Notes under the pieces: generated by a model
What the model saw: only the letters and a program-made list of their open reading frames with translations
What the model was told of the DNA's origin: nothing
Databases searched by the model: none
Translations under genes and position numbers: made by a program
In this document: positions 1 to 6,806 of the stretch, piece after piece
Layout of the letters: every line of letters begins with the position of its first letter
How positions within the stretch are numbered: position 1 is the first letter of the stretch
NCBI GenBank assembly: GCA_964467345.1
Contig: CAYXPY010000051.1
Location: forward strand, 1 to 10,868
From: SM1-50 sp964467345
GTDB lineage: Archaea; Thermoplasmatota; E2; DHVEG-1
Direction: 5' to 3'
DNA: 10,868 nt

Positions 1-555
1 GTGAACTGGGCGCCGGTCGCTGATGCAGGGGGGTTCTACACTGCTGATGTTGACCAGGGGATTAGCTTTGATGGCACCGCCAGTACGGACCCTGAGGGCA
101 CCATCGCGTCCTACGAATGGGAGTTTGGTGATGGGGCAACGGGATCCGGTCCGACACCAACCTATTCGTACAATACCCCCGGTGTCTATCGTGTTACGCT
201 GACCGTGACCGACAGCCAAGGTAAAAGTGATACTGATAAGACCCTTGTCGGCATCGGGGAAGACCCTGTGCATATCGACACAACTGGGATGTTTGGTATT
301 GACCTTACCATCGAAAACAAAATCGAGCATGAGGCGACGAACCTGGACTGGTCTGTTTCGTTTTCCGGCCTGGTCTTCGCACGCAGCACCACCAGTGGTA
401 TCATCCCTGTGCTTTCAGATCAGCAGGCGTTCACGCAGCATATCACAGTGCTTGGTCTTGGACCGGGGAGACTGACGATAACGGTGGAGAACATCCAGCA
501 TACGGAGAGGTTCTTCATCCTTGGGCCAACGGTCTTTGGATTGCGGTTCCAATAA
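1..555 (+). CDS. PKD-domain surface protein, C-terminal fragment (5' end outside window)
   Basis: This is the last 184 codons of a probably much larger exported protein. The GTG at base 1 is most likely an internal valine, because a PKD domain begins immediately (residues about 3-87) with no signal peptide. The PKD domain shows the family landmarks PVADAGG, FDGTASTDPEG, YEWEFGDG, GVYRVTLTVTD. PKD domains are Ig-like beta-sandwiches that mediate binding or spacing in surface proteins and secreted hydrolases. Residues about 94-184 form a second beta-rich module with NLDWSVSFSG, a SGIIPVL turn and GLGPGRLTITV, ending FFILGPTVFG plus a short tail. The same module closes the proteins at 633-2501 and 4330-6669. 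The gene converges on the minus-strand cluster with only 77 bases between the stop codons. What lies upstream of the PKD domain, and so the enzymatic or adhesive role, cannot be judged. Confidence 0.85.
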   Translation: MNWAPVADAGGFYTADVDQGISFDGTASTDPEGTIASYEWEFGDGATGSGPTPTYSYNTPGVYRVTLTVTDSQGKSDTDKTLVGIGEDPVHIDTTGMFGIDLTIENKIEHEATNLDWSVSFSGLVFARSTTSGIIPVLSDQQAFTQHITVLGLGPGRLTITVENIQHTERFFILGPTVFGLRFQ

Positions 556-570
556 CGATAAAAAATGATG

Positions 571-591
571 AATCGTCGTGTTTCAACGATT
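571..591 (+). terminator. weak hairpin after the PKD-protein gene
   Basis: Inverted repeat AATCGT (571-576) and ACGATT (586-591) with a 9-nt loop lies just after the plus-strand stop. It has a six-pair stem and no following T-run on the plus strand, so a terminator role is weakly supported. Confidence 0.2.
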
Positions 592-617
592 GAATTGATT
601 GTATCATCTGTGATATC

Positions 618-632
618 ATAATATAAAAAAAA
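618..632 (-). terminator. T8 terminator after the tandem nitroreductase-like gene
   Basis: On the minus strand eight consecutive T residues (plus-strand A-run 625-632) follow directly on the TAA stop and continue into an AT-rich stretch. T-runs without strong stems are the usual archaeal termination signal. It lies in the short gap between convergent genes. Confidence 0.5.
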
Positions 633-2501
633 TTATTTCATTATGTTTACAAAAATCCCCAAGAAGAACACATTTGCTGTTGCTTCCGCTGTGATTCCTT
701 CATCCGCCTTTACTGAGACTTGTACTTGTTTCTTTCCGAGACCGAACACTAACGGTCGTAGTGTGTGTTGTTCGCCCACCGGAATTACTGGAGCGGTGCC
801 TGTCGAATGGCGAGGGATGATGAATCTACCCTCGTAGCTAATTTCCCAAGAGACGTTTGTGGCATCAATCGTACCGGTGTTGTTCACAACGGCTGTCAGT
901 CCGAAACCACCGGTGATGGTGATATCAACTCCAGGTCCTGTGATTGTCACGAGAAGTGGTGTGGACCAGCTGCCTTCCAGACCATGACTATCTTTCGCCC
1001 TTGCACTTACAGGGTAGATGCCTTTGAGTGCCCAGCTGTGATTGAGAGTCACTGGAGTCCCTGAGTCATATGGTCCTACCCATCCGCTAGTGGTCTGATC
1101 TCCCCAGTCGATGAGATAATATACGTCATCACCGTCAACATCGGTCGTACTCACCGTATAATTATACAGAATACCGCTTGCTCCTTGTGAGGGTCCTGAG
1201 AGGGAGGGTACCCCTGGTGGATTATTCTCACCACCGTCGCCGACATGGCCGACTAAAGCAACATGCATCGCGACAAGATTTGTTTGTGCAGAAAGACCAA
1301 GAGCAGAGCGTAGCTCATTTTGATCAGTGATGACGGAGAGCACATTTCCACTCATGTTCAAGGATGCTGACTCAAGAAGGATGTTGTGTACGATAGCACC
1401 AGACTCGTACCACCAGAAAGAAAGATAAGTCTGGCTACCGACGTTTTTATCCCAGAAGGGGATGATGATGAAGGGGGCGGAGGTAACCGAGATGTTGCCT
1501 GGGTTGACTGCGCCTTGTATCAATTCCCGTTTATCACCAGAGACTATTAAAGAGATCTGATGAGTTGAAGGAAGATACTGGTAGACTCCGGTTTGGTTTG
1601 CTGCGTAAATCTTGAAAGGGTAGATATTAATCGCACTTGGGACGGTCCGATGTCGTTTGTTGTTGATATTGTCATAAAGATAAGAGGTTCCATAAGAGGA
1701 CCAGAGGAGTTGGGACTGCTCCAGGAGTGTTAATCCTGTGTTGTTCCATTCGTTTGCTATAGTGCGGTTGTTGATTGCATCGGTCAATGTCAAGGTGTTG
1801 TTGACGATAGAGGGGAGGTTGGATGGAGGCAGCGGGTTATAGGTGAAATCATACGGGGTCGGAGGATGCCCAAGGTGCATGATGATTTCAGGTTTTTCGT
1901 TTTCGGGAAGGTCAAGTTCGTAGAGATCAGTGACATATAGTCCTGTGGTCAGGGTCGCTAGATCAAGAGCGTTGGCGTGGAAATACACGTTCTGTGCGAT
2001 CATCCCTATCTCTGCCATCGCTGCTTTTTCATCAGATGCGATGCTTTGGTTCCAGACCAGGCCGATCTTTATCGGTGCACCTGTGTTTTGACCAAGATAT
2101 AGGTAGTTCCCGGTTTTCCATAGATGAAGGGAATGGTTTGCAGCAACATAGAGATAGGTTGCGTCGCTGCGAATCACATAGAATGTTGTTGAATAGGTTC
2201 CATTCGGGCTATAGACCGTTCTTCCACCGGTGGGTGTCAACCCGTACGCTATCCAGAGGACTGTTGAAAGATCCTCATCGGTGACTGGGGTGGAGGGATA
2301 CCCTGTATGAAAGGACATTCTGCGGCTTATCGACTGTTCGAGGAGCATGTCAACCTGCGATGGGTCTGGGAGTGTAATCCAATCAGAGATATGGGTTGTT
2401 TCCTCCGTGGTTTTTTCAAGATTCAATTTTCCAGTGAGTGGTTCGATAGCAGCGATGATAAACAGCAGAAGAAATAAAACAACAATACATTTCTTTCTCA
2501 T
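633..2501 (-). CDS. Exported protein: two tandem SagB/nitroreductase-like domains, PKD-like domain and shared C-terminal module
   Basis: The start is set by a Sec signal peptide (MRKK plus a hydrophobic run to about residue 20) and a GGGG-containing site 8 nt upstream; there is no twin arginine. Residues about 45-213 fit the SagB-type dehydrogenase/nitroreductase pattern (PF00881): ITLPDP, an SRRMSFH motif (60-65), LSTVLWIAYGLT, GGRTVYSPNG, AEIGMIAQNVYFHANAL and closing HLGHPP. Residues about 235-420 repeat it: TDAINNRTIA, QLLWSSYG, HRTVPSAINIYPFKIYA, WWYESGAIVHNILLESASL, ALGLSAQ, ALVGHVG. Family members are usually cytoplasmic FMN homodimers; here two copies sit in one exported chain. The final arginine of the usual R-R-S-x-R flavin-phosphate motif is His65 in copy 1 and Ala249 in copy 2, so FMN binding is uncertain. 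A PKD-like domain (about 426-520, IDWGDQT) and the shared C-terminal module (about 525-622, ending FFLGIFVNIMK) follow. Thirteen N-x-S/T sequons suggest surface glycosylation. Substrate unknown; the domain call rests on motif recognition. Confidence 0.8.
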   Translation of the reverse strand: MRKKCIVVLFLLLFIIAAIEPLTGKLNLEKTTEETTHISDWITLPDPSQVDMLLEQSISRRMSFHTGYPSTPVTDEDLSTVLWIAYGLTPTGGRTVYSPNGTYSTTFYVIRSDATYLYVAANHSLHLWKTGNYLYLGQNTGAPIKIGLVWNQSIASDEKAAMAEIGMIAQNVYFHANALDLATLTTGLYVTDLYELDLPENEKPEIIMHLGHPPTPYDFTYNPLPPSNLPSIVNNTLTLTDAINNRTIANEWNNTGLTLLEQSQLLWSSYGTSYLYDNINNKRHRTVPSAINIYPFKIYAANQTGVYQYLPSTHQISLIVSGDKRELIQGAVNPGNISVTSAPFIIIPFWDKNVGSQTYLSFWWYESGAIVHNILLESASLNMSGNVLSVITDQNELRSALGLSAQTNLVAMHVALVGHVGDGGENNPPGVPSLSGPSQGASGILYNYTVSTTDVDGDDVYYLIDWGDQTTSGWVGPYDSGTPVTLNHSWALKGIYPVSARAKDSHGLEGSWSTPLLVTITGPGVDITITGGFGLTAVVNNTGTIDATNVSWEISYEGRFIIPRHSTGTAPVIPVGEQHTLRPLVFGLGKKQVQVSVKADEGITAEATANVFFLGIFVNIMK

Positions 2502-2536
2502 TGTTTTTCCCCTTATCTAATGGCTATGCTGTATCA

Positions 2537-2547
2537 TTTATATAAAA
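2537..2547 (-). promoter_or_regulatory. TATA box for the tandem nitroreductase-like gene
   Basis: TTTTATATAAA on the minus strand ends 36 nt before the ATG at 2501. This is a good archaeal TATA match, placing a transcription start near 2515 and a leader of roughly 15 nt. The M28 gene has a near-identical box at the same distance. Confidence 0.55.
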
Positions 2548-2611
2548 TTACTGTCATATTGATGAGAAAATAGAGGATATGCTTCAGGATGTAGTGAGTT
2601 TGGTGGTCTTT

Positions 2612-2637
2612 TGATCATATTGATCATGATCATATTG
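2612..2637. repeat. Cluster of TGATCA palindromes and a direct repeat upstream of the tandem nitroreductase-like gene
   Basis: TGATCA occurs at 2612-2617, 2621-2626 and 2627-2632. GATCATATTG is repeated exactly at 2613-2622 and 2628-2637. The cluster sits about 70 bases upstream of the TATA box, in the gap after the M28 gene. It could be a binding site for a dimeric regulator, but AT-rich chance is also possible. The rest of the gap (2502-2703) shows no gene or clear terminator. Confidence 0.4.
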
Positions 2638-2703
2638 TAGAATGCAAATGATGTGGATCAGAGGTGGCTGTTGCTGTTTTAATTCTATTTCAGACCCCGG
2701 TCG

Positions 2704-4065
2704 TTAACGTCTTTGAGTCAGAAATAGTAGGTCAGCGATGATAAGACCGATCCTGCGTTGTGTGGTATACAACGTAACATCATCCGTAGTACCTTTCACG
2801 GTGATTTCAAAAGATACGAATTGATTTGAATACTGTTTATCTCTTGTGGTGAACTCCCAAGTATCTGTTATCTCTGTAGTGAACGTCCAGTTGCAGGTCA
2901 TGTTCGAAGGATCGTTCAGAACAAGCACGTTATAACCGGTCCGCAGGTTCTTCAGAGCAATCGAGATCGTGACATTTGCAGAATCAAGCAAAGGTTTGTT
3001 ATTGTCGATGCATACGCGAAATTGAGAGGGGCGGGCTAAAATACTGCCTTGTATTGAAACCTGTAAATCCTGTTCGGTGAGTAACGGGTTCATGTCTGCG
3101 ATGGATGCAAGCAGGCCTACAGTGAGTTTGCAGACCTTGGTTAGATACGTTAGGTTCAGGTGCTCGAGTGTGTCTTGTGAGGTATGGTAGTACGGATTGA
3201 GGGAATATTCCAAGAGGTAGCTGGCATCATAGCCAAATTGTACAAATGATTGATGGTCGCTGTAGGACACATGAGGTCTGCGGATGATTTCAAGTTCTAT
3301 TTCATCAGCATAGACTGTTGCGATGGTGGTGCTTATGTCTACCATCCAGGCTGATTGGTCATTGGTATGGTGTCTTATTTTTCCGATATTTTCAGTGGTG
3401 TTTGCGTATCCGACACCATCGAGGTTCAGGACGCTGATGATATGGTCATCGGTGCGGTAGGCGTCTTGTGCGTACTTATAGCTTCCCAACAGTCCTTGTT
3501 CCTCGCCTGAGAAAAGCACGAATCGTACCGTGCTGTTGAAGGAATATTTGCTCATGATGTCTGCGACCGCAAGGATGACCGACACACCTGATCCATCGTC
3601 ATCAGCCCCGGGGGAGGTCTGTACGCTGTCGTAGTGGGCGCAGACGATGACGACACCAGGACTATCAACGGAACCTGGTAAGGTCGCTTCGATGTTATCC
3701 CCAGACCGTAATTTGTACCTCCAGGGGTCCCGTCGTACAGACAGACCAAAACCATCAAGGGTGTCATAGAGATAGGTCGCAAGTGCATCGCATGCATCTG
3801 AGCCGGTTGGGTGTGGTCCGAAATCTTGGATGGTCTGGATGTATGTCTTGAGATATGATGTGTTTACTTGCTGAATCATCTCAAATATGTCTGAGGAAGA
3901 CTTGAAAGAGCAAGGAGATGTTATATGGTGTTGAGAAAAGGATTGCTGAGAATAGAGCATGTTTGGTAATGATGCTTCTGAGACAAGCCCTTGCAGGAGT
4001 GGAAAACCTAGGCAGATGATGATGAACCAAGAACATAGTTTGGTTGGTAACCCTTTGTTTTTCAT
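2704..4065 (-). CDS. Secreted M28-family zinc aminopeptidase
   Basis: This exopeptidase probably removes N-terminal residues from extracellular peptides using two zinc ions. An N-terminal hydrophobic segment (residues about 10-28, after KNKGLPTK) is a Sec signal. The M28 catalytic core spans about 65-325, starting at DFGPHPTGSDA. All expected metal and catalytic residues are present: His144 in CAHYDS, Asp156 in GADDDGSG, Glu188 and Glu189 in SGEEQG, Asp216 in NLDGVG, and His294 in YYHTSQDT. Residues about 327-453 are a beta-rich extension I do not recognise; it ends in a short hydrophobic run (GLIIADLLFL) between RR pairs. Seven N-x-S/T sequons fit an extracellular location. It stands alone between 202- and 264-base gaps, with its own TATA box. 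It would complement the C25 endopeptidase nearby by trimming its products. The fold is secure; the exact specificity is not. Confidence 0.93.
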   Translation of the reverse strand: MKNKGLPTKLCSWFIIICLGFPLLQGLVSEASLPNMLYSQQSFSQHHITSPCSFKSSSDIFEMIQQVNTSYLKTYIQTIQDFGPHPTGSDACDALATYLYDTLDGFGLSVRRDPWRYKLRSGDNIEATLPGSVDSPGVVIVCAHYDSVQTSPGADDDGSGVSVILAVADIMSKYSFNSTVRFVLFSGEEQGLLGSYKYAQDAYRTDDHIISVLNLDGVGYANTTENIGKIRHHTNDQSAWMVDISTTIATVYADEIELEIIRRPHVSYSDHQSFVQFGYDASYLLEYSLNPYYHTSQDTLEHLNLTYLTKVCKLTVGLLASIADMNPLLTEQDLQVSIQGSILARPSQFRVCIDNNKPLLDSANVTISIALKNLRTGYNVLVLNDPSNMTCNWTFTTEITDTWEFTTRDKQYSNQFVSFEITVKGTTDDVTLYTTQRRIGLIIADLLFLTQRR

Positions 4066-4099
4066 GGATGATGTCTCTTGATGTATTGATTATCGGTTT

Positions 4100-4109
4100 T
4101 TTATATAAA
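4100..4109 (-). promoter_or_regulatory. TATA box for the M28 peptidase gene
   Basis: The minus strand reads TTTATATAAA, ending 35 nt before the ATG at 4065, followed by more A residues. Spacing predicts a start of transcription about 15 nt upstream of the ATG. No strong Shine-Dalgarno site is visible; the region before the ATG reads AGAGACATCATCC. Confidence 0.55.
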
Positions 4110-4261
4110 TATATCGGTGTATGTCTTTAAATGAGAATGAATTTTGGATACAAGACGTATTCACACTGGGATGTAGATATTATATCACTGATGATACGAA
4201 TATAGAGAGTGAAAATGAGTCTATACCTTCTTTCATTAGTTTTGGAGACACGCTGAATTGT

Positions 4262-4297
4262 TTGAAAAAATAAAAGATGATGACCTTATCAGGTCAT
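4262..4297 (-). terminator. Hairpin plus T-run after the FG-GAP gene
   Basis: A perfect 7-bp inverted repeat (ATGACCT at 4280-4286, AGGTCAT at 4291-4297) has a 4-nt loop. On the minus strand it is followed by TTTTATTTTTTC. It lies about 32 bases after the stop of the FG-GAP protein, so it resembles an intrinsic terminator. The rest of the 4066-4329 gap holds only the M28 promoter and AT-rich sequence. Confidence 0.6.
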
Positions 4298-4329
4298 GCG
4301 GTTGTGTCGTTTTGCTCGTTCATTGGTCT

Positions 4330-6669
4330 TTATCTCATGATGACAAAGAAGAGCAGTACCGTTGCGTTTTGCTGTCTAAATGCACTGTTTTCTGGTACTG
4401 TGGCTGTGACCTGTACGATGATCTTTCCCACCCCAAAAATTGGTTTTGAGACGATGGTTTCTTCGTCACCAGGGTTCAGAGTCGGGATCGTTCCGTTGGT
4501 CTGTCGTGGCGTCAGGATTAATCCGTTAACGAATGTGATTTTCCATTCAACGTTATGTGCTGGTTCAGAGCCGATGTTACCGATGGTTGTCCGTACTCTG
4601 AAAAGTCCGCCAGTGATATTGCCGATCTCAAGGTTGATTAAGGACTGCTCAAAGGGGTATAACCCGGTTCGTTGGACATCATGATGGAAGGTCGGCCAGT
4701 GCATGGTGGACTGCTGGTAGGGTGCATCGATCTCCCAGACGTAGAGGCTCCCACGGAATTTATAATCCTGTGTTTCCCAGTCGTAATCCCAGTTCGAGCT
4801 TGCGATAAGTTCCACGGCACCATCATTGTCGATATCAGCTATGGTTGCGGGTGCCTGTGCATCCACCTCGGTTGCCTTGGGGAACCCTGGGATGGGTGTC
4901 CCATCGTAGTTCCAGGCCTCGACACCACCATGGGCGGCGGTGCTGGGGTAAAACCCGTTACCTGCGGTCGTCAGGATGTCTGGGATGCCGTCATTGTTGA
5001 TGTCACCGACGATGGGTGCGTAGTAATCATTCCATGTCGTCTGCCGCGGCCATCCGGTCGCAAGTGTACCATCATGGTGGATAACATAAGTGTAGAAACC
5101 TAAGCGGCTGGCGACGATTTCCAAGTCGCCGTCGTTGTCGAAATCCGCCAGCGCTGGTGAGTTTGCGAAGTTCCATCCTTTCTCAAACGGCCAGCCAGGC
5201 AGTACGTTTCCAGTTTTATCATAGGCATACAAACCTCCGAACCGTTCATCCGGTGCGTTGCCTGCGAACTGCAGTCCGACGATGATTTCGACGTCCCCGT
5301 CGTTGTTGATGTCCCCGGTGACCGGCGATGAGAAGATGACCCCCTCAGTGTATCTCGGCCAGCCAGGCACCTCGGATCCATCGATGTTATACACATGGAT
5401 GACCCCTTCGTTGTTCCATTCCCCGGACGAAGAGTTATATCCAGCGTTTTCACTGGGACTTGCGCAGACGATCTCCAGCTCAGGATCGGAATCAAAATTT
5501 CCCACCGCAGGGGTTGCTTCTATGGAGCTACCCCATTGTTTCACAGACAAAGCCCATTGTGAGAGAACCGTGCCTGTCCCATCGATGATGGAAAGCATCC
5601 GGTCGATGGCATCATTGCCTTGGAAGATGATCTCCTGGTTCCCATCATTGTTGACATCTGCGATGAGCATCGTTGGATGGTACTCTTTGGGGATGTTGAG
5701 TGGCCAGCCGTCCAGGATCTGGCCGGTGTGGTCAAAGACATAGAGCTGTGAATATTGCCCAGTAAGCAATAACCGGAACACCACGATTTCATCGTATCCA
5801 TCGTTGTTGAGGTCACCGACGAGAGGGATATGAAGGTTTCCACCAGAGACATCGGTCGTGCCTACCGGGGAGGACCAGCACAGCGATCCATTGTCAGAGA
5901 ACACGGTCAGCTTTGGCGGGTCACCACCCTTATAGACGATTATCTCTTTTCGTCCGTCGTTGTTGAGATCATCAACGACTGTTTCCAGGTACCCTGCCCA
6001 GTAATAGTACCCGCCTTGGACGTCGTATTCGAAATCAATCCTCACCGGCCATCCTTCTTTGAGGCTTGGGTCAAGGCAGATATCCCTGACGAATGCTTCA
6101 AGTGAGGAACCACTGAAAGAGACGGTCAATCTGAGTGTATAGAATTCCTCTTCATTCACAAAGCTGGTGTCCCAGGTCGCCAGGGTGTCGTCCACTATCT
6201 CTTGGAGTCCACCGTTTTCCAACACGATTCCTGTGGTAAACCACTGGCTCGGGTATCGACCTACCCCCCATTCTATGACGTAGTTCTGAAACGTTGAGCC
6301 ACTTGCGGTCCCAATGATGTCAAGGAGATCCCCTGCTCTGAGCACGTCATTGTTCAACGGCAGTGATATAGTCGCCGTGTCAAATGGGGGTGAAAGGCTT
6401 TGTGTTTGGACTCGTGTGTACTGTTCAGAGACGAGATGTTGTATCGACAGTGTTTGCGGGTTTCGAGACAGCGTTTGTGTCGTTGCGATTGGTGCGGTAT
6501 GCATGATGCACTCCGAGGAATACGTTGTACGTATTTCTTGTACTTCCCTGGATGATGAGTAGGTGGTCGTTTGTTCGATGGTACCGGTGATTGTCGGTAC
6601 AATATTTGTTCCAAAAAACAGCATGATGATACAAAAAATAACTCCTTTTATCCACCGATCATTTTTCAT
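4330..6669 (-). CDS. Exported FG-GAP/VCBS beta-propeller protein with shared C-terminal module
   Basis: This is a probable surface adhesion or binding protein of 779 residues. The signal peptide spans about 1-29 (hydrophobic GVIFCIIMLFFG). Residues about 100-195 form a beta domain often placed before such repeats (PLNNDVLRAGDLLDIIGTA, later TLRLTV). Eight calcium-loop repeats of the D-x-N/D-x-DG-x-x-E/D type begin near 234, 286, 338, 391, 453, 509, 556 and 612; the 391 copy lacks the usual DG (NFDSDPELEI). GWP motifs separate the blades (206, 321, 436, 492, 539; GFP at 595). Together these suggest a seven- or eight-bladed, integrin-like propeller. A WPTFHHDVQRTG motif (658-669) closes the propeller region. 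Residues about 679-779 are the same C-terminal module as in the genes at 1-555 and 633-2501 (NVEWKITF, NGTIPTL, PIFGVGK, ending VLLFFVIMR). GGAGG lies 8 nt before the ATG. No catalytic motif is visible. Confidence 0.9.
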   Translation of the reverse strand: MKNDRWIKGVIFCIIMLFFGTNIVPTITGTIEQTTTYSSSREVQEIRTTYSSECIMHTAPIATTQTLSRNPQTLSIQHLVSEQYTRVQTQSLSPPFDTATISLPLNNDVLRAGDLLDIIGTASGSTFQNYVIEWGVGRYPSQWFTTGIVLENGGLQEIVDDTLATWDTSFVNEEEFYTLRLTVSFSGSSLEAFVRDICLDPSLKEGWPVRIDFEYDVQGGYYYWAGYLETVVDDLNNDGRKEIIVYKGGDPPKLTVFSDNGSLCWSSPVGTTDVSGGNLHIPLVGDLNNDGYDEIVVFRLLLTGQYSQLYVFDHTGQILDGWPLNIPKEYHPTMLIADVNNDGNQEIIFQGNDAIDRMLSIIDGTGTVLSQWALSVKQWGSSIEATPAVGNFDSDPELEIVCASPSENAGYNSSSGEWNNEGVIHVYNIDGSEVPGWPRYTEGVIFSSPVTGDINNDGDVEIIVGLQFAGNAPDERFGGLYAYDKTGNVLPGWPFEKGWNFANSPALADFDNDGDLEIVASRLGFYTYVIHHDGTLATGWPRQTTWNDYYAPIVGDINNDGIPDILTTAGNGFYPSTAAHGGVEAWNYDGTPIPGFPKATEVDAQAPATIADIDNDGAVELIASSNWDYDWETQDYKFRGSLYVWEIDAPYQQSTMHWPTFHHDVQRTGLYPFEQSLINLEIGNITGGLFRVRTTIGNIGSEPAHNVEWKITFVNGLILTPRQTNGTIPTLNPGDEETIVSKPIFGVGKIIVQVTATVPENSAFRQQNATVLLFFVIMR

Positions 6670-6677
6670 AGTAGAGT

Positions 6678-6735
6678 CCTCCCCTTTTTTTCATAAAGGG
6701 TTCCATAGTAATTATGTGGAGGATTCTTTTAAATG
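6678..6735 (-). promoter_or_regulatory. Shine-Dalgarno site and candidate TATA box for the FG-GAP gene
   Basis: GGAGG at 6678-6682 lies 8 nt before the ATG at 6669 and fixes that start. A candidate TATA element, CATTTAAAAG on the minus strand (6726-6735), would give a leader of about 30 nt. It is weaker than the TTTATATAAA boxes of neighbouring genes. An alternative AT-rich element is at about 6743-6751. Confidence 0.45.
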
Positions 6736-6773
6736 TTTGGTAGAAATATAATTCACAGGAGATGTATTCAGGA

Positions 6774-6790
6774 TAAAAAGAAAAGAAGAA
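6774..6790 (-). terminator. T-rich terminator after the C25 peptidase gene
   Basis: On the minus strand a pyrimidine tract (TTCTTCTTTTCTTTTTA) begins 17 bases after the C25 stop codon. No strong stem is visible. This matches archaeal T-tract termination and separates the C25 gene from the FG-GAP gene. Confidence 0.5.
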
Positions 6791-6806
6791 AGGATTGATT
6801 CCTCGG

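Noticed and set aside
1..3. GTG at base 1 as a true start codon
   Set aside because: A PKD domain begins immediately, with no signal peptide and no visible upstream site. The valine fits an internal position.
4277..5103. Long plus-strand frames across the FG-GAP gene
   Set aside because: They are antisense to a gene with clear FG-GAP repeats, a signal peptide and a ribosome-binding site. Their translations are rich in Cys, Met and Trp and show no domain pattern.
4680..6000. DNA-level repeats (recurring GTCGTTGTTGATGTC-like words)
   Set aside because: They are the coding sequence of the repeated D-x-N-x-DG calcium loops, not a separate repeat element.
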